Shown piece after piece: positions 1-5,228 of a stretch of 5,228 nt of DNA. A program made the translations under genes and the position numbers. Location: NCBI GenBank assembly GCA_021161135.1, contig JAGHBD010000068.1, forward strand, positions 1 through 5,228, in the 5' to 3' direction. The notes under the pieces were generated by a model that was given only the letters and a program-made list of their open reading frames with translations, searched no databases and had not been told where the DNA came from. Numbering within the stretch: position 1 is the first letter of the stretch; every line of letters starts with the position of its first letter. The DNA is from Thermoplasmata archaeon. Its GTDB lineage: Archaea; Thermoplasmatota; E2; UBA202; JdFR-43.

Positions 1-1
1 A

Positions 2-106
2 CATTTTCCATGGGAACATGCAAAAATAGACGAGATTGAAATGGTGAAAAATGAATGGTCAATAAAGGAATTTAAATTATTTATTGAAAAAATGAAGGGG
101 AGATGA
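2..106 (+). CDS. C-terminal end of an unidentified protein (5' partial)
   Basis: An open frame enters from the left edge and gives 34 residues before a TGA stop at 104-106. The other two plus-strand frames hit stops early (frame 1 at 37-39, frame 3 within the first 30 bases), so this frame is the coding one. The peptide is charged and Lys/Glu-rich (start HFPWEHAKIDE, end IEKMKGR), like the other proteins here. The product cannot be named from so short a tail. An FPWE motif shortly before the C-terminus is known in archaeal purine phosphoribosyltransferases, where it follows the last strand of the fold; that is only a weak hint. A run of five T at 125-129 lies just past the stop and could end its transcript. 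The next gene, TFS, has its own promoter, so the two are probably not one operon. Confidence 0.6.
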   Translation, partial: HFPWEHAKIDEIEMVKNEWSIKEFKLFIEKMKGR

Positions 107-233
107 AAACGGATGATTATTGTGTTTTTCTGTCGCCTGAAATTCTCCTCTCGCTGCCGCTTGCCCAAATTTGCCCTGCTTCACATATCCTCAGAACATC
201 ATACCAAGCAACTAAAATTAACACAACCTCAAT

Positions 234-249
234 GCCAAAATTATTTATA
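234..249 (+). promoter_or_regulatory. BRE/TATA promoter of the TFS gene, leaderless
   Basis: GCCAAAA at 234-240 fits a purine/A-rich archaeal BRE, and TTATTTATA at 241-249 is a strong TATA box. The box centre (about 245) is 25 nt before the A of the TFS start codon at 270. In archaea transcription starts about 25 nt after the box, so the mRNA probably starts at or within a base or two of the ATG. The sequence between box and ATG is pyrimidine-rich (ACCCTTCCTTTCC) with no Shine-Dalgarno motif, which agrees with leaderless initiation. The rest of the 107-269 gap is pyrimidine-rich on this strand and I recognise nothing else in it. Confidence 0.7.
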
Positions 250-269
250 CACCCTTCCTTTCCATCTTC

Positions 270-566
270 ATGTTCTGCCCCAAGTGTGGTTCTCTCCTTT
301 ATCCTGATGGCAATGAGATGGTTTGCAAAAGGTGCGGTTTCAGAAAGGAAAAGGATATTGAAAGAATAATCGTATCGAAAAGAAGAGACCTTGACTCTGC
401 CATAATAGAGGAAGATATGCAGCTTTTACCTAAAACAAATGTGGTTTGTCCTAAATGTGGGCATAATGAAGCATATTGGGTGCTCCGCCAGACAAGAGCA
501 GCAGATGAGCCAGAAACGAGAATATATACTTGTACAAAATGTGGCTATAGATGGAGAGAGTATTAG
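270..566 (+). CDS. tfs: Transcription factor S (TFIIS-like RNA polymerase cleavage factor)
   Basis: TFS binds archaeal RNA polymerase and stimulates the enzyme's own cleavage of the nascent RNA in backtracked complexes, which restarts stalled elongation and improves fidelity. The 98-residue product has the full two-ribbon layout. The N-terminal zinc ribbon, resembling Rpb9, uses C3/C6 (CPKC) and C19/C22 (CKRC). A linker of about 35 residues follows. The C-terminal TFIIS-type ribbon uses C60/C63 (CPKC) and C88/C91 (CTKC). Between the last two cysteine pairs lies the family hallmark QTRAADEPET (74-83), whose acidic pair D79-E80 enters the polymerase active site; both are present, so the protein should be cleavage-competent rather than an inhibitory paralogue. 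Length is near the usual 100-110 residues. The ATG at 270 is chosen because the first ribbon begins at residue 3 and the TATA box sits 25 nt upstream. Older annotations may call it RpoM or RNA polymerase subunit M. It is transcribed alone and converges on the peptidase gene. Confidence 0.95.
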   Translation: MFCPKCGSLLYPDGNEMVCKRCGFRKEKDIERIIVSKRRDLDSAIIEEDMQLLPKTNVVCPKCGHNEAYWVLRQTRAADEPETRIYTCTKCGYRWREY

Positions 567-604
567 TTAGCGTTTTTCAATAAAATAAAAGAGAAAGAGC
601 GAGC
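567..604. terminator. Convergent intergenic spacer with T-rich terminators on both strands
   Basis: Only 38 bp separate the TFS stop (TAG 564-566) from the stop of the minus-strand lipoprotein gene (TAA, complement of 605-607). On the plus strand, GTTTTTC at 572-578 is a short T run 6 nt after the TFS stop. On the minus strand the complement of about 583-598 reads as a long pyrimidine/T-rich tract containing CTTTTATTTTATT. Archaeal termination depends mainly on such T-rich tracts and needs no hairpin; I see none. Each strand therefore has a plausible terminator for its own gene. This is inferred from composition and position. Confidence 0.5.
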
Positions 605-3304
605 TTATCCTGCATTCACTGGTTCATATGGATTGAAAGCAGGGTCGCCGTAAAGTGTGAATTCATGCAGGCACACGTATTTTTTATCCATGTATTTGCC
701 TTCCTCGAATCTAACATTTGTCTTTCCACTTTCCAGTGGAGGGGTCCAGAGAAATGTTGAATTTGCATCCTTTGGCAAATATTTGTTTTTGGCATTTCTA
801 AGAGCCATTCCAGTTGTACTATCGTTATGTATCAAATCAAGGATGAAATCCTCTGCAACCACTGCACCAAAATGGGGCTCGGGATATTTGTTATTCAATA
901 TGAGATTCAATGCAGCCTTAACGAATCCCTTGGCTCCGAATCCTTTGAATATCAAGCCCGGCTCTAAATAGCCAGGATCAGCGGTGACGCGGGTTGAGCC
1001 GATATAAGCATTCACTCCTGCATGCAAATATGCCTGACTCAAGCAATTTTCTGGCACAAGCCCGTCTATTCTGCCAGTTATGCAGCTCTCAACGAATATA
1101 ACGCTTGGCCCATACTCATCATGCACCACATACCTCACAGCATACGCTCCCTTGCTGCTCAGCCCGCTTGCTATGCCCAGCGGCCCAAGAAAGCGGGAGA
1201 GCCAGGTTATCGGCGGGAAGCCACGGGCATCAAGCAGTACATCTCCTGACTCATAAAGATAATATATGCCATGGTTGAAAACGAAGATAAGGTTGCTATT
1301 TCTCTGATATTCTCCTCCCTTAACCACTCTATCCCCACTTATAAATTCTATGAAATGCGGGAAAGGTATGTTAAGGCGACTGGTATACTTTGCCAAATCT
1401 TCAAAGCCTTCTCGTTGTGAAGCAAGTAGATGGGTTCGCCTTACATTAAATCCTCCCTTTTCCATGTCTGCAGCAAGTCTCAGATTTATGAAAAAGCTTT
1501 CTCCGCTCGGCCACTTTGTTGGCTCTTCTGAACCTGTAAGCAAGCTTGTTAAAGGCGTTATTATTGGTATCCATTGAAACTCGAGACCAGCGCCAGTCTG
1601 CACTGTAGCATTGTTCTTCCAATCCCCGAATGCATCTATTATCTCATTATAAAAGATGGTTCTTGCTATCAAAGCCGAGCAATCTTCTGCATCATAACCT
1701 GTAACCCTGCCAACTGCATTTTCCTGCTGAGGCCAATATGTATAACTGTTGTTTTCAACATCACCCGGCTTTGGATCTATATCGCCGTATATGAAATCAC
1801 TGGGCAGTTGTACGCCAATTATATTATCGCTATCTGGATTGTAGTAATAGTACATTGGAACCATGGTGGCGTCGGCAAGAATGGCAATATGAATCGGATT
1901 TTCTGTATAATATTGCCATAAAGCCTCGGTATCATCTACTGATATGTTGGCAATCTTTGCCAGTAAATTGTTAAGCATTTCATGTATTTTCAAAACATGC
2001 TCATTATTTGGTTCCACTAGTCCCTCATTTGTAGATGGATAGACAACCCCATCTACGCCAATGCTTTCGTTTCCTGCAAATGCAAATTTGGGAGAGGCAA
2101 ATACTATGCCACGATGATATGCTGTTAAATAGGGAGCAAGAGAAGAAAGATTGTCCATGAGTGGTTGGAGTGGGGAATCAATCTGCTGAACTTTTATTCT
2201 CAAAGTATATTGTCCATTTAATGTAGCAACTCTCCTCGCGAGTACCTGCGCCACATACTTGCCGGGCTTGTTGTATACGATTGTCTCATAATGTACCTTA
2301 TCAACCACAATATCTCCGTTTTCATCAACTTCAGGTATGCCTGCCGCCGTGGATGTATAAACATACACCTCATCATCTGGACCATATATAAGGAGGATCA
2401 AGTCATCGCCAAGCTCACTCACATGTTCTGAGTCATCATTAATTAAATCAATTACAAAACGAGTGTATTTGTAATGCTCTGGAACTTCGAAGGTATTTAT
2501 GCCAACCATACCATCATTTAAGCCAAGGAGTCCGCCAACAAGTAGATTTACTGTTTGAGCTGGAAGAATATCAATCGATGCAGTGACATTCTGGAATTCA
2601 TATTCCGTTTCATTCAGTACACTCACATTTGTTATGTCTAATGGATTGGTAATTGTTACATAATCTATTCCTCCAAATCTGTCTTTCAGTAACTCAATCA
2701 TAAAATCATTTATTTCATCAATGCTATCAAATCTCCAAGTCATGCCATGTCCTTCAAGATTGCCACAAATAAATGTGTATTTCACTCCAAGCTTTTTAAG
2801 AATACCTCTCACATTATCTGTATTTGTAGTAACAAAAATTGGAATGTTGAGATAGCTGGCGATGGGGGCAGCAGCAATGCCGAGTTCATAGCCATGGAAA
2901 CTGTCCTCTATCAGCAAAGCTGCATCACTTTTCTTCCATATTTTGCTTAATTCAATGGAAACGTTTTCTGGGCTTCCGCCTCTTATTTCTCTATAAGCTA
3001 CAGGATATAATTCCATGAATCTTTTCACAGGCTTCGATGGATTTTCAAAATCTTTTACAAGTAGCGGCTCAACATGCTGACCATTTTCATCATAATATAG
3101 GGCTGCAGGTGTAGCTATGACAGCATAAAATGGATTTTCCTCGCTTACAACATAGGGAACAGCATCCTCTGTCCTCTCAGACTTTATATTGTTGATAGTA
3201 TCCATGCTGAAACCACTCACTTCCTTAACTTTTTCAATGCATCCTGTTAAAACAGGCAGGGAAACTGCTAAAGCCATTAATATTGCTAATTTTTTCCTAT
3301 CCAT
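605..3304 (-). CDS. Secreted lipoprotein with C-terminal C25 (gingipain-like) cysteine peptidase domain
   Basis: Predicted 899-aa extracellular lipoprotein, probably a membrane-anchored protease; substrate unknown. Residues 1-22 form a basic n-region (MDRKK), a hydrophobic core and the lipobox LTGC with C22 as the lipidated residue. About 127-182 resembles a cell-wall-binding-repeat-2 (CWB2) unit: AAAPIASYLNIPIFVTT, then LGVKYTFICGN. About 245-372 is beta-rich and ends in a PPC-like pattern (PGKYVAQVLA, then GQYTLRI). From about 470 the peptidase region begins: PIHIAILADATMVPMYY, then LPSDFIYGDID, then AVGRVTGYDAEDCSALIART, typical of the alpha/beta fold of C25 relatives. The likely catalytic dyad is H678 (FVFNHG) and C741 (IFVESC); the C-terminal FTLYGDPAFNPYEP (881-894) matches the usual end of this family. 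There is no C-terminal membrane segment or sorting signal. The frame could start at 3394, but that would put 30 charged residues before the signal peptide; ATG 3304 has GAGG 7 nt upstream, while ATG 3310 (two codons earlier) is too close to it. Homology is by motif reading only. Confidence 0.8.
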   Translation of the reverse strand: MDRKKLAILMALAVSLPVLTGCIEKVKEVSGFSMDTINNIKSERTEDAVPYVVSEENPFYAVIATPAALYYDENGQHVEPLLVKDFENPSKPVKRFMELYPVAYREIRGGSPENVSIELSKIWKKSDAALLIEDSFHGYELGIAAAPIASYLNIPIFVTTNTDNVRGILKKLGVKYTFICGNLEGHGMTWRFDSIDEINDFMIELLKDRFGGIDYVTITNPLDITNVSVLNETEYEFQNVTASIDILPAQTVNLLVGGLLGLNDGMVGINTFEVPEHYKYTRFVIDLINDDSEHVSELGDDLILLIYGPDDEVYVYTSTAAGIPEVDENGDIVVDKVHYETIVYNKPGKYVAQVLARRVATLNGQYTLRIKVQQIDSPLQPLMDNLSSLAPYLTAYHRGIVFASPKFAFAGNESIGVDGVVYPSTNEGLVEPNNEHVLKIHEMLNNLLAKIANISVDDTEALWQYYTENPIHIAILADATMVPMYYYYNPDSDNIIGVQLPSDFIYGDIDPKPGDVENNSYTYWPQQENAVGRVTGYDAEDCSALIARTIFYNEIIDAFGDWKNNATVQTGAGLEFQWIPIITPLTSLLTGSEEPTKWPSGESFFINLRLAADMEKGGFNVRRTHLLASQREGFEDLAKYTSRLNIPFPHFIEFISGDRVVKGGEYQRNSNLIFVFNHGIYYLYESGDVLLDARGFPPITWLSRFLGPLGIASGLSSKGAYAVRYVVHDEYGPSVIFVESCITGRIDGLVPENCLSQAYLHAGVNAYIGSTRVTADPGYLEPGLIFKGFGAKGFVKAALNLILNNKYPEPHFGAVVAEDFILDLIHNDSTTGMALRNAKNKYLPKDANSTFLWTPPLESGKTNVRFEEGKYMDKKYVCLHEFTLYGDPAFNPYEPVNAG

Positions 3305-3310
3305 CTTCAT

Positions 3311-3315
3311 CCCTC
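3311..3315 (-). promoter_or_regulatory. Ribosome binding site that favours the 3304 start of the lipoprotein gene
   Basis: On the minus strand GAGGG lies directly before the first of two in-frame ATGs (3310 and 3304). Measured from GAGG, spacing to the 3310 ATG is 1 nt, too short for a Shine-Dalgarno contact, while spacing to the 3304 ATG is 7 nt, which is normal. This places the start at 3304. The two candidates differ only by Met-Lys at the N-terminus, so the signal peptide prediction is unchanged. Confidence 0.6.
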
Positions 3316-3339
3316 TTAATACGTTATGTTTTTCCTGCC

Positions 3340-3353
3340 TATAATAATTTCGC
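3340..3353 (-). promoter_or_regulatory. BRE/TATA promoter of the lipoprotein gene
   Basis: Read on the minus strand, GCGAAA (3353-3348) followed by TTATTATA (3347-3340) is a good archaeal BRE plus TATA box. A start about 25 nt downstream falls near 3318, giving a leader of roughly 14 nt that just includes the GAGGG ribosome binding site. Unlike its two plus-strand neighbours, this gene therefore appears to have a short leader with a Shine-Dalgarno sequence. Confidence 0.6.
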
Positions 3354-3356
3354 TCT

Positions 3357-3371
3357 GGAAAAAGATTTAAG
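3357..3371 (+). promoter_or_regulatory. Probable BRE/TATA promoter of polX, leaderless
   Basis: GGAAAAAG (3357-3364) followed by ATTTAA (3365-3370) is a weaker but acceptable BRE/TATA pair. Its centre lies about 25 nt before the polX ATG at 3393, the spacing expected for a leaderless transcript. The only Shine-Dalgarno-like motif, GGAG at 3371-3374, is 18 nt from the ATG, too far to act. The element starts 3 nt from the end of the opposing BRE of the lipoprotein gene. Confidence 0.45.
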
Positions 3372-3392
3372 GAGATTCGAATATAAAAACAC

Positions 3393-5093
3393 ATGAAAAA
3401 TCAAGAGATTGCAAAAATACTCTATGAAATTGCAGATTTGTTGGAAATAGAAGGCGTTGAGTTCAAGCCACGCGCCTACAGAAAAGCCGCTCAAAATATT
3501 GAAAGTTTAAGTGTGGATATAGAAGAACTTTGGAAGAAAGGGCAACTTGAAAAAATACCTGGCGTGGGGAAAAGCATAGCCAAAAAAATTGAAGAGTATC
3601 TAAAAACAGGGAGGGTGAAGAAACTTGAGGAGTTGAGGCAAAAAATTCCTGTTGATATAGAAAGTTTGTCTGCCGTTGAGGGATTAGGTCCAAAGATGAT
3701 AAAAGTATTGTATGAGAAGCTCGGGGTAAAAAATCTCGATGATTTGGAAAGAGTAGCAAAACAGCATCGAATAAGGCGCCTCAAGGGCTTCGGGGAAAAA
3801 ACGGAGAAAAAAATACTCGAGGGCATTGAAATTGCGAGGCAGCGACAGCACCGCTTTCTTTTGGGACATGTTTTGCCTGAAGCTAATGCTATAGTGGAAG
3901 AATTAAAACCTCATGTGGAGAAAATAAGTTTGGCAGGCTCGATAAGGAGAAGGAAAGAGACGATAGGGGATGTGGATATTCTCGCCGTTTCTTCAGAGCC
4001 GGAAAAGGTTATGGATATATTTACAAGCATGAAAAGAGTGGAGAAGGTACTTGCAAAAGGAATAACGAAATCATCTGTCCGCCTTCATGGTGGCATTCAG
4101 GTGGATTTAAGAATTGTTGAAAAAGAAAGTTTTGGCTCTGCTCTTCAATATTTTACCGGGAGTAAAGAACATAATATAGAAGTGAGGAAGATAGCAATAA
4201 AACATGGCTACAAACTTAACGAATACGGGCTTTTTAAAGGGTTTGAGAGAATTGCTGGGGCAAGTGAGGAGGAAGTTTATGAAGCGCTTGGTATGCAGTG
4301 GATTCCTCCCGAATTGAGGGAGAATAGGGGAGAGATAGAGGCGGCGTTGAATAAAAGTTTGCCAAAGCTCGTTGAATATGAAGAAGTGAAAGGAGATTTG
4401 CAGATGCACACGAAATGGAGTGATGGTGCAAATACCATTGAGGAGATGGTGCAGGAGGCTCGCCGCCTTGGCCATAAATTTATTGCCATAACAGACCATG
4501 TTGGGAGTTTAAAAATTGCTGGTGGGATGGATGAAGAAAGCGTTAAAGAGCAGGCAAAAGAAATAGAAAAAATGAGAGAGAAATATGATGACATTTACAT
4601 CTTCCATGGAGTTGAGGCAAATATAATGAAGGATGGGAGTTTGGATGTAAGCAATGATTTGCTTAAGGAAGTGGATATTGTTCTTGCAAGCGTGCATTCC
4701 GCATTCAGAATGGATGAAAAGGAGATGACGGCGAGAGTGATAAAGGCTATAGAGCATCCATATGTTGATATTATAGCGCATCCAACATGCAGAATCATAC
4801 AGAAAAGAGAGCCGATAAAAGTGGATATGGAGAAAGTGCTGGAGGCGGCGAAGGATAACAACGTTATCATGGAAATAAATGCTTATCCGGATAGGCTTGA
4901 TTTAAACGATATTCACACAAAAATGGCGGTTGAAAGAGGTGTGAAGGTATCAATAGGCACGGATGCCCACAACAAATCTCATCTCAAATTTTATGAACTT
5001 GGTATAGCTGTGGCAAGGAGAGGGTGGGCAAGAAGAGAGGATGTGATAAATACATACGATGTGGAGAAATTGATGAGGTTATTTGAAAAATAA
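3393..5093 (+). CDS. polX: DNA polymerase X family protein with C-terminal PHP nuclease domain
   Basis: Predicted gap-filling repair polymerase of the bacterial/archaeal PolX type, 566 aa, close to the family's usual 570-580. The N-terminal domain (about 1-150) has three helix-hairpin-helix motifs for DNA backbone binding: IPGVGKSIAKKI (55-66), VEGLGPKMI (95-103) and LKGFGEKTEKKI (130-141). The polymerase core (about 155-310) has AGSIRRRKETIGDVDIL, giving metal-binding D193 and D195, the third aspartate D238 in IQVDLRI, and the TGS turn at 255-257, so the catalytic triad is intact. The PHP domain (about 333-566) has DLQMHTKWSDG (335-345), TDH (367-369), E408, SVH (H435), AHP (H463) and GTDAH (522-526). 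In characterised relatives such as Thermus and Bacillus PolX, this domain gives Mn-dependent 3'-5' exonuclease and end-processing activity; the same is inferred here. The first histidine of the PHP HxH pair is Gln (Q337), as I recall in Thermus PolX. The start fits the family N-terminus and the promoter spacing. It is transcribed alone, divergently from the lipoprotein gene. Confidence 0.93.
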   Translation: MKNQEIAKILYEIADLLEIEGVEFKPRAYRKAAQNIESLSVDIEELWKKGQLEKIPGVGKSIAKKIEEYLKTGRVKKLEELRQKIPVDIESLSAVEGLGPKMIKVLYEKLGVKNLDDLERVAKQHRIRRLKGFGEKTEKKILEGIEIARQRQHRFLLGHVLPEANAIVEELKPHVEKISLAGSIRRRKETIGDVDILAVSSEPEKVMDIFTSMKRVEKVLAKGITKSSVRLHGGIQVDLRIVEKESFGSALQYFTGSKEHNIEVRKIAIKHGYKLNEYGLFKGFERIAGASEEEVYEALGMQWIPPELRENRGEIEAALNKSLPKLVEYEEVKGDLQMHTKWSDGANTIEEMVQEARRLGHKFIAITDHVGSLKIAGGMDEESVKEQAKEIEKMREKYDDIYIFHGVEANIMKDGSLDVSNDLLKEVDIVLASVHSAFRMDEKEMTARVIKAIEHPYVDIIAHPTCRIIQKREPIKVDMEKVLEAAKDNNVIMEINAYPDRLDLNDIHTKMAVERGVKVSIGTDAHNKSHLKFYELGIAVARRGWARREDVINTYDVEKLMRLFEK

Positions 5094-5100
5094 CATTTTT
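5094..5100 (+). terminator. Short T-run terminator after polX
   Basis: TTTTT at 5096-5100 lies 2 nt after the polX TAA. A bare T run is enough for archaeal RNA polymerase termination, but this one is short and also lies inside the sequence compared below with an IS end, so its role is uncertain. Confidence 0.3.
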
Positions 5101-5112
5101 GTGGCAAATTTA
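5096..5112. repeat. Possible IS6-like terminal inverted repeat
   Basis: TTTTTGTGGCAAATTT (5096-5111) resembles the IS6-family terminal repeat as I recall it for IS257/IS431 (GGTTCTGTTGCAAAGTT), about 12 of 17 positions in my alignment with one extra base at the left. It lies between polX and the stop of the transposase-like fragment, where the end of an element would be expected. The opposite end is not in the window and the match is from memory, so this is tentative. Confidence 0.25.
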
Positions 5113-5129
5113 ACAAAAATTCGAGACCA

Positions 5130-5228
5130 TCAACTTAACACCTCCAAATTTTTGTAGAAATTTCTAAATCCAGCAAACGCCTCTATCCAATTTTGCATGC
5201 TTTCTACGGAATATTTCCCGTGGAAAGC
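5130..5228 (-). CDS. C-terminal fragment of a possible DDE transposase (5' partial)
   Basis: On the minus strand an open frame enters from the right edge at 5228 and runs 32 codons to a TGA (complement of 5130-5132). The peptide has blocks FHGKYSVESMQNW and IEAFAGFRNFYKNLEVLS. The pattern of F-x-G, S-x-E-S, a Trp, then an aromatic-rich F-x-x-F-x-N-F-Y resembles the tail of DDE transposases in archaeal IS elements, where the last helix follows the catalytic Glu. The usual end of such proteins (NFIRPHxxL) is not present, so either this is a different subgroup or the tail is altered. The catalytic residues would lie outside the window, so neither family nor intactness can be judged. The neighbouring IS6-like end gives weak support. 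It could also be an unrelated protein. Confidence 0.35.
   Translation of the reverse strand, partial: AFHGKYSVESMQNWIEAFAGFRNFYKNLEVLS

Noticed and set aside
112..140. Possible C/D box RNA: GATGATTA followed by CTGA
   Set aside because: The C box is imperfect, the 17-nt gap is long for an archaeal guide, and there are no C' and D boxes after it.
113..307. Plus-strand open frame of 64 codons with GGGGAG 10 nt upstream
   Set aside because: Composition is atypical for this genome's proteins and the frame crosses the strong TFS TATA box and start codon.
103..369. Plus-strand open frame of 88 codons starting at an ATGA overlap with the upstream gene's stop
   Set aside because: The GGGGAG before it has no spacing to the ATG, the product is Ser/Pro-rich with no recognisable motif, and the frame runs through the TFS promoter and into TFS itself in another register.
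117..425. Long minus-strand open register opposite the TFS start, ending at a TAA (complement of 117-119)
   Set aside because: There is no ATG in the register and I found no GTG or TTG start in the part upstream of TFS that I checked; much of it is antisense to TFS. It is probably a by-product of the pyrimidine-rich gap.
657..1921. Several plus-strand open frames (657-971, 1022-1249, 1350-1577, 1574-1921) opposite the lipoprotein gene
   Set aside because: All are antisense to a long coding sequence with clear motifs, and none has a recognisable domain.
3382..3388. TATAAAA just before the polX ATG as its promoter
   Set aside because: It is 4 nt from the ATG, so transcription would start inside the gene near 3411, with no suitable start codon nearby to give the conserved N-terminus.
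3305..3394. N-terminal extension of the lipoprotein gene to ATG 3394
   Set aside because: It would place 30 charged residues before the signal peptide and read through its own promoter into the polX start codon.
3463..4870. Several minus-strand open frames opposite polX
   Set aside because: They are shadows of the polX frame, rich in Ser/Phe/Leu as expected for antisense of Lys/Glu-rich coding, and contain no motifs.

Overview
The window looks like AT-rich chromosomal DNA from a euryarchaeon. The best guess is the Thermoplasmatota, perhaps an Aciduliprofundum/DHVE2-like thermophile. The archaeal assignment rests on three things visible here: a complete transcription factor S gene, BRE/TATA promoters placed 25 nt before start codons (leaderless genes), and an archaeal-type PolX with a PHP domain. 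Lys/Glu-rich proteins and frequent AGA/AGG arginine codons fit a thermophile. The exact lineage is inference.

Layout. Positions 2-106 (+) are the last 34 codons of a gene cut by the window edge. A 163-bp gap follows, with a clear BRE/TATA promoter at its right end. Positions 270-566 (+) encode TFS, the RNA polymerase cleavage factor. A 38-bp T-rich/A-rich convergent spacer separates it from a large minus-strand gene at 605-3304. That gene encodes a predicted secreted lipoprotein of 899 aa with a C-terminal caspase-fold cysteine peptidase domain related to family C25 (gingipain-like), preceded by a CWB2-like region and a beta-rich region. An 88-bp divergent promoter region separates it from polX at 3393-5093 (+), a 566-aa DNA polymerase X with helix-hairpin-helix motifs, a polymerase core and a C-terminal PHP metal-dependent nuclease domain. 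Past polX, the minus strand carries a 32-codon C-terminal fragment resembling a DDE transposase tail, and next to it a short sequence resembling an IS6-family terminal inverted repeat. An IS element may therefore begin just after polX and continue past the window.

The genes do not form one pathway. TFS rescues stalled RNA polymerase, PolX does gap-filling DNA repair, and the lipoprotein acts outside the membrane. The most distinctive item is the lipoprotein peptidase with its mixed architecture. I see no CRISPR array, tRNA, rRNA, toxin-antitoxin pair or defence island. The remaining observations concern promoter layout and the possible IS edge.
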